NCBI GenBank assembly: GCA_004556705.1
Contig: SFGA01000004.1
Location: 25,856 to 89,855 of the forward strand
Reading direction: 5' to 3'
DNA from: Ruminococcus sp.
GTDB lineage: Bacteria > Bacillota > Clostridia > Oscillospirales > Acutalibacteraceae
DNA length: 64,000 nucleotides
A model generated the notes under the pieces. The model ran no database searches. It was not told the DNA's origin and saw only the letters and a list, made by a program, of their open reading frames with translations. Positions within the stretch are counted from its first letter, which is position 1. Each line of letters starts with the position of its first letter. A program made the translations under genes and the position numbers. Positions 49,000 through 55,823 of this stretch are shown here, piece by piece.

Positions 49000-49371
49000 T
49001 TAATCAATGTTCTGACCGGCAAAGTCATCCTTCTCCTGCTTTTCAACGATAACCATACCGCTGTTACCCTGCGTCTTTGAAAAAGCTTTGGAGATTTTTG
49101 AGTTTATATCAAGGAACTTATCTCTGTAAGGAAATGTGTCCTGATAATATTCCTCAAACTCTGAAAAGTATTTTCCGTCAAGCACCGCCGAAACAGTAAA
49201 TTTCGGTCTTTGCTTGAGAGCTCTGTTTTCCTTTTGGGAAACAGTTTTATCGGTGTCAAACGCACTTATAAGAAAAAGTGTTATTATCACACCGACAAAA
49301 GCCAATATTATGAAAAATGCACCCGCTTTACTCGGAGTAACATCTTTTTTTGTTTTCGTTCTTATATACAT
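49000..49371 (-). CDS. Short DHHW/AlgJ-like membrane-anchored protein
   Basis: A 123-residue protein with one N-terminal transmembrane helix (AGAFFIILAFVGVIITLFLI) and the segment SQKENRALKQRPKFT followed by FEEYYQDTFPYRDKFLDINS. That is the N-terminal signature of DHHW/AlgX-type proteins encoded beside MBOAT acyltransferases. Full-length relatives have about 380 residues including the SGNH-like catalytic domain. Here the frame stops after the anchor region, 27 nt before glpA. It is either a truncated gene or a genuine short form. Confidence 0.75.
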   Translation of the reverse strand: MYIRTKTKKDVTPSKAGAFFIILAFVGVIITLFLISAFDTDKTVSQKENRALKQRPKFTVSAVLDGKYFSEFEEYYQDTFPYRDKFLDINSKISKAFSKTQGNSGMVIVEKQEKDDFAGQNID

Positions 49372-49386
49372 AGCCTTATGCCACCG

Positions 49387-50793
49387 TTAAAATCTGAAAT
49401 AAAGGAAGGGATTATAGCTGTCGCCGATAAGCGAGGCGGTCGAAACCGTCAACGAGAACAGCACGAACAGTACGATTGACAAATTGACAACAGCCTTACC
49501 CGATTTGCTTGCAGAAATGTTCTGCTCAAACTGCTTTATAATGCTTGCAATCGGAAGCGATGCTATTATTCCGATGATTATTACCGCTATATAGTTTTGA
49601 GCGACTGTTTTTTCGGTAAGCGTAGAAAATCCGTTTTGGAAGAAAATCGCTCTAAAGAAGTTCTTGAGGTTAGCGAGGTCTTCAAAATAAAAAAACGCCC
49701 AGCCGATAACCACTACAAGCAGAGTGTAAATGTGTTTGATAACGAAGCTTGTCCTCGAAAGTCGCTTGCCGATATAAATCTTTTCAAGCATAAGGAAAAA
49801 GAAGTAGTAAAGCCCCCAAAGTATGTAGTTGTAGCTTGCACCGTGCCAAAAGCCCGTAAGCACCCAAACGATAAGCATATTAAACGCCCAATGCTTTCTG
49901 TTGCCGCCGAGCGGAATGTAGACGTAATCCCTGAAAAACGAGCTTAATGTAATGTGCCAGCGTCTCCAAAAATCATTTACGGAGTCGGCGCAGTAAGGAT
50001 AGCGGAAGTTTTCAGGGAAATCAAAACCGAAAATCTTGCCCAAGCCTATTGCCATATCCGAATATGCGGAAAAGTCAAAATAAATCTGAAGAGTAAATGC
50101 GATTATACCGATCCAAGCACCTGCAAAGCTGACGCCGTTCATATCGCCGCCGATAAGCTTTGTTGACAGCTCGCCTGCATAGTTAGCGATAATCGTCTTT
50201 TTAATAAGACCTATGCAAAATCGCAAAATGCCGTCAGATGCTCCCTTTAAGGTAACGGTTCTTGAAGAAAGCTGCCTTTCAACGTCGCTGTAACGAACAA
50301 TCGGTCCTGCAATAAGCTGCGGAAACATCGAAACATACAAAAGCAATTTGAAAAAGGAATCTTGGACTCTCACTTTGCCCCTGTAAACGTCAACGACATA
50401 GGTAAGAGCCTGAAATGTATAGAAAGAAATTCCGATGGGAAGCGCAAGCCCGAGCGATTTAATGTTAAGCGAAAATGCCAAATTAAGGCTCTGCGCAAAG
50501 AAGTCCGAATACTTAAAGAGTGCAAGGCTCGAGAGTGTAATTACCACGCTCAAAAACAGGAAAAGCTTTGAAAGCACCTTCCCCCTGTATCTGTCAACCA
50601 AAAGTCCGCCGATATAGTCTACAAGCACGGTAGAAATCATCAAAAGTATATATTTCGGCTCGCCGTATGCATAAAATGCCAATGAGAAAACCAAAAGCAC
50701 GGCGTTGCGGATTTTTATATTCTTCGTCAAAAAATAAAAGACAAGACACAGAGGCAGGAAAATATATAAAAATACCAAGCTTGAAAAAACCAA
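49387..50793 (-). CDS. MBOAT family O-acyltransferase (AlgI-like)
   Basis: Polytopic membrane enzyme that passes acyl groups across the membrane for O-acetylation of extracellular polysaccharide. The 468-residue protein has about 11 membrane segments. It includes the MBOAT core FDFSAYSDMAIGLGK, FWRRWHITLSSFFRDYVYIPLGG and the catalytic histidine in LTGFWHGASYNYILWG. The TTG at 50793 is the start, with GGAGG 7 nt upstream. It forms a two-gene unit with the short DHHW-like protein. Confidence 0.93.
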   Translation of the reverse strand: MVFSSLVFLYIFLPLCLVFYFLTKNIKIRNAVLLVFSLAFYAYGEPKYILLMISTVLVDYIGGLLVDRYRGKVLSKLFLFLSVVITLSSLALFKYSDFFAQSLNLAFSLNIKSLGLALPIGISFYTFQALTYVVDVYRGKVRVQDSFFKLLLYVSMFPQLIAGPIVRYSDVERQLSSRTVTLKGASDGILRFCIGLIKKTIIANYAGELSTKLIGGDMNGVSFAGAWIGIIAFTLQIYFDFSAYSDMAIGLGKIFGFDFPENFRYPYCADSVNDFWRRWHITLSSFFRDYVYIPLGGNRKHWAFNMLIVWVLTGFWHGASYNYILWGLYYFFFLMLEKIYIGKRLSRTSFVIKHIYTLLVVVIGWAFFYFEDLANLKNFFRAIFFQNGFSTLTEKTVAQNYIAVIIIGIIASLPIASIIKQFEQNISASKSGKAVVNLSIVLFVLFSLTVSTASLIGDSYNPFLYFRF

Positions 50794-50843
50794 AAATTTG
50801 CCTCCGATAAATGTTATAGTTAAAAATTATCTATTGTGTATGT

Positions 50844-50923
50844 GTTTTAACAACCGTTTTAACACACTTATATTTAATTTTCCGCAGAATTGCATTGCGG
50901 AAAGTATTTGTGGCAACATTATA
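50844..50923 (-). promoter_or_regulatory. Extended -10 promoter and leader of the MBOAT gene
   Basis: Minus strand TGGTATAAT has its -10 at 50918-50923, with no good -35. The leader then has a small hairpin (TTCCGCA/TGCGGAA, 50880-50902) and a direct repeat of TGTTAAAAC with 12-bp period (50844-50864). These might be control sites; evidence is by eye only. Confidence 0.45.
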
Positions 50924-50984
50924 CCACATTTTTTATAGAAATAATAGTGTTTTTAGAATATTTTTCATTTAATTTTGCACAAAA

Positions 50985-51695
50985 TTATACCGCTTTTTCC
51001 ATTTCTTTTTTCAATCTTGCTATAATCCGCTTTTCAAGGCGAGAAATATAGCTTTGAGATATGCCGAGAATGTCCGCAACCTCCTTTTGTGTATGCTCCG
51101 TTTCCCCTCCGAGACCGAAGCGCATATTCATGATAAGGCGTTCCCTCTGCGACAGAGAATTGACCGTTTCCAAAAGCACCTTTTTCTCGTCCTCACATTC
51201 AAGCCCTCGGTTTATCTCGTCGGGCTCGCTGCCCAGAACGTCGGACAAAAGCAGCTCGTTTCCGTCCCAATCGATATTCAGCGGCTCGTCGATTGAAATA
51301 TCCGTTCTGTGCAGATTTATTTTGCGAAGATACATCAGAATTTCATTTTCAATACACCTTGAAGCGTAGGTTGCAAGCTTTATGTTTTTCTCGGGCTTAA
51401 AGGTGTTCACAGCTTTAATCAAGCCTATTGTTCCGATTGAAACAAGGTCATCCGTCCCCACGCCTGAACTGTCAAACTTTTTCGCTATATAAACGACAAG
51501 CCTTAAATTATGCACAATCAGCGGCTCTCTCGCACTCTCGTCCCCGTCCGAAATGCGTTTGAGATACTCCTCCTCACGCTCCTTGGTAAGCGGCTCGGGT
51601 AAATTCTCTCCGCCGCCGACAAAGTTTATATCGGTCTCAAAAAACAGCTCTTTAATTTTGCTGAAAAGTGACCGTATGTACTCTTTTATCATCAC
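50985..51695 (-). CDS. sigE: Sporulation sigma factor SigE
   Basis: Mother-cell early sporulation sigma factor, 236 residues. An N-terminal pro-region of about 25 residues (MMIKEYIRSLFSKIKELFFE, amphipathic) precedes region 2 (IVHNLRLVVYIAKKFDSSGV, then DLVSIGTIGLIKAVNTFKPE). Region 4 has SQRERLIMNMRFGLGG and KEVADILGISQSYISRLEKR. The pro-sequence would be removed by SpoIIGA, encoded just upstream with a 44-nt overlap. Region sequences match SigE better than SigK or SigG, and the spoIIGA linkage supports this. Confidence 0.96.
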   Translation of the reverse strand: MMIKEYIRSLFSKIKELFFETDINFVGGGENLPEPLTKEREEEYLKRISDGDESAREPLIVHNLRLVVYIAKKFDSSGVGTDDLVSIGTIGLIKAVNTFKPEKNIKLATYASRCIENEILMYLRKINLHRTDISIDEPLNIDWDGNELLLSDVLGSEPDEINRGLECEDEKKVLLETVNSLSQRERLIMNMRFGLGGETEHTQKEVADILGISQSYISRLEKRIIARLKKEMEKAV

Positions 51696-52560
51696 TGCTC
51701 ACCCTTTCAAAAAAGTCATTGTTGAGTATTGCCGAATATTCTCCGTTTGTAAATTCCGTTTTACTTTGAGCGACAAGCACATTTTTGGCCACATATAATT
51801 TGCCGTCTTTCTCCACGCTCACTCCGTCAACCGACAAAGCCCTTAAAAAGCCCTTTTCTCCGACCGTGTTATATGCCACAAGTCTTATTTTGTTTTCGGC
51901 GCCCATCATATCTATTGCGTTATTGCCACGAAAGCAGGCATCGGGAGAAAAACCGACAAGCGAATTAAAAACGCTGCTGTCGGCTATGATAACGGGCTTC
52001 CCCGAAAAGCCGTCCTTGAGAGTGTTCCCAGTGTCTAAAAGAGCGTTTACGGTAACGCTTCGTCCGGAATTGAAAAACGTCACGCTGAAAATTGATTCAG
52101 ACGGTGCGCTGCGCTTTATAAGCCTTAAAATAACGGTAATCACAGCATAGCAAATAACCGTCGAAGCCGTCAGCACCTTTATATCGATATTGAAATAAAC
52201 CACGCTGTTATTAAAGACCATTCCGCTTGGCTTAAACGCAAGCCAAATACCGAGCATTATACCCGCAAAAGCAAAATTCACGGCAAAGAACACTCCGACC
52301 TCTCTTAAAAACACCTTCAGGCTTTTCGGCGAAAAGGCGATAGCCGTAAGCACGGCGGATACGGCAAGATTTATACAAACGGTCAACACCTCGGGAAGCT
52401 CGGGCAGGAAGATTATCAATGAATATAAGCTGCCGAGAGCAGACGCCGAGAACAACCTTATCCGCTTTATATCACAGCGAAGAATTTTTGCACTTGCCAA
52501 AAGCAGAAAATAGTTTACGAATATGTTTACGGCAAGCAATATGTCAACATAGACAGTCAA
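51652..52560 (-). CDS. spoIIGA: Sigma-E processing peptidase SpoIIGA
   Basis: Membrane aspartic protease that activates pro-SigE. The N-terminal half has five hydrophobic segments starting TVYVDILLAVNIFVNYFLLL. The C-terminal cytoplasmic protease domain has the active-site motif ALLDTGNTLKDGFSGKPV near residue 175. The TTG at 52560 is chosen: it has GGTGA upstream and gives the family N-terminus. An in-frame TTG at 52596 lies inside the preceding terminator. There is little room for a promoter between that terminator and the start. Confidence 0.93.
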   Translation of the reverse strand: MTVYVDILLAVNIFVNYFLLLASAKILRCDIKRIRLFSASALGSLYSLIIFLPELPEVLTVCINLAVSAVLTAIAFSPKSLKVFLREVGVFFAVNFAFAGIMLGIWLAFKPSGMVFNNSVVYFNIDIKVLTASTVICYAVITVILRLIKRSAPSESIFSVTFFNSGRSVTVNALLDTGNTLKDGFSGKPVIIADSSVFNSLVGFSPDACFRGNNAIDMMGAENKIRLVAYNTVGEKGFLRALSVDGVSVEKDGKLYVAKNVLVAQSKTEFTNGEYSAILNNDFFERVSSDDKRVHTVTFQQN

Positions 52561-52581
52561 AGCTATCACCACACAAAAAAA

Positions 52582-52616
52582 TGAGCCTGAAGCCAATTAT
52601 ATAGGCTTCAAGCTCA
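52582..52616 (-). terminator. Intrinsic terminator between ruvX and spoIIGA
   Basis: On the minus strand TGAGCTTGAAGCC pairs with GGCTTCAGGCTCA (two imperfections) with a 9-nt loop, followed by seven T. It ends about 20 nt before the spoIIGA start codon. Confidence 0.85.
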
Positions 52617-52637
52617 ATAATTTGTCATATCGTGGTG

Positions 52638-53048
52638 TTAATTTTGTTTCCTGAGATAATCCTCAAGAATAAGCACGGCAGAGACCGCATCAACCACAGC
52701 CTTACGCTTTTTTCCTCTTGTGTCGGTTGCGTTTAATATGTTGTGTGCGGAAACCGTCGTCAAACGCTCGTCCTGAAAATCGACGCTCAACCCCGTCTTT
52801 TCCGAAAGCAGCTTTGCAAATTCCTTACAAGCCTCGGCACGAAAGCCCTCGCTTCCGTCCATATTCTTAGGAAGTCCCAAGACGATTTTCTCCGCCTTTT
52901 TTTCAAGGCATATTTTTTTGATTTCCTCCGAGAGAAGCTCGGGGTCTTTTTGCTTTATAACGGTTACGGGAGAGGCAAGCAGCTGCAGCTTATCGCAAGC
53001 TGCCACACCTGTTCTCACGTCTCCGTAATCAACGGAAATTATTACCAT
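52638..53048 (-). CDS. ruvX: Holliday junction resolvase-like protein RuvX/YqgF
   Basis: RNase H-fold protein of 136 residues implicated in 16S rRNA maturation and recombination. The N-terminal MVIISVDYGDVRTGVAACDK carries the first acidic residue. KIVLGLPKNMDGSEG and DFQDERLTTVSAH carry further acidic sites, and the last is in VVDAVSAVLILEDYL. It lies 8 nt after the PBP gene in the direction of transcription. Confidence 0.94.
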   Translation of the reverse strand: MVIISVDYGDVRTGVAACDKLQLLASPVTVIKQKDPELLSEEIKKICLEKKAEKIVLGLPKNMDGSEGFRAEACKEFAKLLSEKTGLSVDFQDERLTTVSAHNILNATDTRGKKRKAVVDAVSAVLILEDYLRKQN

Positions 53049-53056
53049 ATATTCTC

Positions 53057-55351
53057 CTATTCGGCAGGCGGAAGATTTTCGGGGGCAGCGGTTGCAGGCG
53101 AAGTCTGTTCGGGTGTACCCTCATTCGCACCGGGTGTTTCGGGATTTTGCTGCTCGGGGGTTTTCACCGTTTCGCCCTCGCTCACAGGCTCTTGAACGCT
53201 CGGTGCCGCACAGGTTGTGCAATGACCCGGAAGATTGCTCTTTGTGTACCAGCCCGTCGCCGTGCTCTGACATCCCTCGCTCGCAAGGAAGCCCGACTGC
53301 GTACAGTAGGTTTCGCTCACTAAAAGATTGGAATGGACATCAAACGGCTTTGCCGTAAGTCCCTTGTGTATTCTCTTCATTACCTCGGCAAAGACCTTAC
53401 CCGAGGGGCTTCCCGAAACATAAGCGGAAAGCTGCTTCGGCATATCGCAGCCGTACCATACAGCCGCAACATAATAAGGTGTTCCGCCGACAAACCAACG
53501 GTCCTTATCGTCACTCGTCGTACCTGTTTTTGCAAAGGTCTCAAAGCCTGAAACGCCGTAATTTCGTGCCGTAGCCATATGTGCGGCATCTGTTACGACC
53601 GTCTGCAAAAGCTTGTTCATTACATCTGCGGTATCGGGAGAGATAATCTGCTCGCCCTCCGAGTCCTGATGCTGAAGATATATCTTTGTGCCGTTTGCAT
53701 TCGTTACCTTATAATAGCAATACGGCTCGAAGTATTTACCGCCGTTGCCGAATGCCGCAAACGCAGCCGCCATCTGTACTGTCGTAACGCCCTTGCTTGC
53801 GCCTCCGACTGCAAGCGACGACATATTTTTATCGGCATCGTTCAAATAAGTGAGCTTGAATTTCTCGGTTGCGTATTTATAGCTCAAATCAATTCCCATC
53901 TGTCTGAGAAGCTGTGCCGGAACGGTATTGTATGATACGCAAAGTGCGTGCTGAACGGTAACATAAGAGTTGGGAGAGCCGGGATCGTTACCATAGTTTA
54001 CAGGACCTGTTCCGCCATCGGGGTAGTAGTGTGCGACACCGTAGTTCTGTACCTTTGTACTCCATGTTACATATTTTTCCTCAACCGCAGGAGAGTAAAT
54101 TGAAATCGGCTTGATTGACGAACCGGGCTGTCTCGGTGTTGTGGCACGGTTAAGACCTCTGTTTTCTGTCTTTTCGCCGATACCGCCTACCATTCCTAAA
54201 ATTCTGCCGCTGTAATCCATAATGGTCATAGCCGACTGTGCGTCGGGAACGTTTTTGTTGTATGCGGGCATTGTTACCTTGTTGACGTAAACGTCCTCAA
54301 GCTGTGACTGAATACTTGTATCAACCGCCGAGTAAATTCTCAGTCCGCCGTTGTAAATAAGCTTTGAAGCCTGCGATTTTGTATAGCCGCACTGCGACAC
54401 AAGATCGTTTATAACAGCCTGTATAACATAGTCAACGTAGTAGCTCTGAATTTCGGTGTTAACAGCCGCATTGTTTTCGGTTTTTGTATCGCCGTTGTCT
54501 TTTTTAACATAATTCTCACTGTTTGTAAAAATCATTTCATAAGCAACCGCCTCATCATATTCCTCCTGAGAGATATATCCCTCCTTGAGCATATTTTTAA
54601 GGCAGGTAAGCTGTCTTTTCCTGTTTGTTTCGGGATGAAGCAACGGGTCATTCGTCGATGGGTTTTGCGTAATCGCCGCTATCGACGCACACTCTGCGAT
54701 ATTGAGCTCGGACAAATCCTTTCCGAAATACTTTTCAGCCGTGGTTTTAACGCCGTAGCAGCCGTGGCTCATATAAACGGTATTCATATACGCTTCAAGG
54801 ATTGTAGCTTTAGAAGCATGCTTTTCAAGGTTTAAGGCATTGAGAATTTCATAAAATTTACGGCTTACGGTCTTGCCGTTCTCGCCCGTAAGGTTTTTGA
54901 TAAGCTGCTGCGTAAGCGTAGAGCCGCCGCCTGCCTTACCGAAGGTAATAACAGCCTTAAAGGTTCTTATCCAGTCAACGCCGTCATGCTTTTCAAAGCG
55001 CTTATCCTCAAGGGCAATATACGCATTTTGGAGACTTTCGGGAATTTCGTCAATACTCGTCCACACACGGTTCTGCTCGCCGTGAAGCCTTGTGAGCTCA
55101 ACCGCCTCGGCATTAGAATTGTAAGCGTAAACTATTGTCGTCTGCGCCTGATTTTCCTTGTAGTCGGCAATGTCGATTTTAGCCTCACCGTTGACATAAG
55201 AGGTCATAAAAATCAGCAGATATGTGCAAACTATTACAAGAGAAACAAGTGCGGTAAAAGCCAAAGCCAACAAAGCGGTAATTGCCTTCTTAGCCTTTGG
55301 ATTGAGCTGTTTCTTCTGTTTTTTCGGTTTTGTACGCACATTTTTTGCCAT
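53057..55351 (-). CDS. Class A penicillin-binding protein (PBP1A-like)
   Basis: Bifunctional peptidoglycan glycosyltransferase and transpeptidase, 764 residues. A basic cytoplasmic tail and one membrane helix (about 23-50) come first. The GT51 domain has ALEDKRFEKHDGVD with catalytic E115 and GGSTLTQQLIKN. The transpeptidase domain has the SxxK serine S411 (PGSSIKP), the SYNT motif and FAKTGTTSDDKD. A Pro/Glu/Thr-rich tail (about 60 residues) follows a Cys-containing TYCTQSGFLASEGC segment. An extended -10 promoter lies upstream. Confidence 0.95.
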   Translation of the reverse strand: MAKNVRTKPKKQKKQLNPKAKKAITALLALAFTALVSLVIVCTYLLIFMTSYVNGEAKIDIADYKENQAQTTIVYAYNSNAEAVELTRLHGEQNRVWTSIDEIPESLQNAYIALEDKRFEKHDGVDWIRTFKAVITFGKAGGGSTLTQQLIKNLTGENGKTVSRKFYEILNALNLEKHASKATILEAYMNTVYMSHGCYGVKTTAEKYFGKDLSELNIAECASIAAITQNPSTNDPLLHPETNRKRQLTCLKNMLKEGYISQEEYDEAVAYEMIFTNSENYVKKDNGDTKTENNAAVNTEIQSYYVDYVIQAVINDLVSQCGYTKSQASKLIYNGGLRIYSAVDTSIQSQLEDVYVNKVTMPAYNKNVPDAQSAMTIMDYSGRILGMVGGIGEKTENRGLNRATTPRQPGSSIKPISIYSPAVEEKYVTWSTKVQNYGVAHYYPDGGTGPVNYGNDPGSPNSYVTVQHALCVSYNTVPAQLLRQMGIDLSYKYATEKFKLTYLNDADKNMSSLAVGGASKGVTTVQMAAAFAAFGNGGKYFEPYCYYKVTNANGTKIYLQHQDSEGEQIISPDTADVMNKLLQTVVTDAAHMATARNYGVSGFETFAKTGTTSDDKDRWFVGGTPYYVAAVWYGCDMPKQLSAYVSGSPSGKVFAEVMKRIHKGLTAKPFDVHSNLLVSETYCTQSGFLASEGCQSTATGWYTKSNLPGHCTTCAAPSVQEPVSEGETVKTPEQQNPETPGANEGTPEQTSPATAAPENLPPAE

Positions 55352-55390
55352 ATGTAGTTCCTCCGTACGCTATAATTCACCATAAAAAGT

Positions 55391-55399
55391 ATTGTAACA
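55391..55399 (-). promoter_or_regulatory. Extended -10 promoter of the PBP-ruvX unit
   Basis: Minus strand TGTTACAAT, -10 TACAAT at 55391-55396, with no good -35. The PBP start follows after a short leader with GGAGGAAC. Confidence 0.5.
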
Positions 55400-55502
55400 T
55401 AATTTTGCGATTATTTCATCTGTTTTATAAAAAAATATAAAATTTTGAATAAGTGTTTAATTTCAGAGCCTTTTGCCGAAAATAACTCAAAGGAGTGATT
55501 TT

Positions 55503-55823
55503 GTGCAAAGGATATTTATTAAGGGCATAGTCGTCGCCTCCGTTTTGCTTTTGACGGTGTTTGCCGTCGCCGCATTTTCTCTCGGCGCAAAATACGAAAA
55601 AGCGACACCGCCGCCCGAAACGACAAGCCCCTTGCCGCTTTATACGCTGTCGCAATATGACGGAAAATTAGCTCTTTTCAAGCGTGGATATTCAATGCCC
55701 GTTGAAATATACGAGGTTTATCTTTCTTCGCTTCCGCAAGCTGAGCAGAGCAAAATCAAATCGGGTATAAGTGCTCAAACAGATGAAGAAATATTGAAAA
55801 TCATAGAAGATTACACAAGCTGA
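55503..55823 (+). CDS. Membrane-anchored BofC C-terminal-like protein
   Basis: A 106-residue protein with an N-terminal membrane anchor (IVVASVLLLTVFAVAAF), a Pro/Thr-rich linker (ATPPPETTSPLPLYT) and a C-terminal domain. That domain reads LSQYDGKLALFKRGYSMPVE then YEVYLSSLPQAEQSKIKSGI, resembling the BofC C-terminal region of spore formers. The start is the GTG at 55503 with AAAGGAG 8 nt upstream. It is convergent with the glycosidase gene and overlaps its 3' end by 13 nt. Function is not known. Confidence 0.78.
   Translation: MQRIFIKGIVVASVLLLTVFAVAAFSLGAKYEKATPPPETTSPLPLYTLSQYDGKLALFKRGYSMPVEIYEVYLSSLPQAEQSKIKSGISAQTDEEILKIIEDYTS

Noticed and set aside
50880..50902. Hairpin TTCCGCA/TGCGGAA as the sigE terminator
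   Set aside because: It lies downstream of a likely MBOAT promoter and has no T-run, so it fits better as a leader structure.
52560..52596. Upstream TTG at 52596 as the spoIIGA start
   Set aside because: It lies within the loop/stem of the ruvX terminator and gives a non-family N-terminus.
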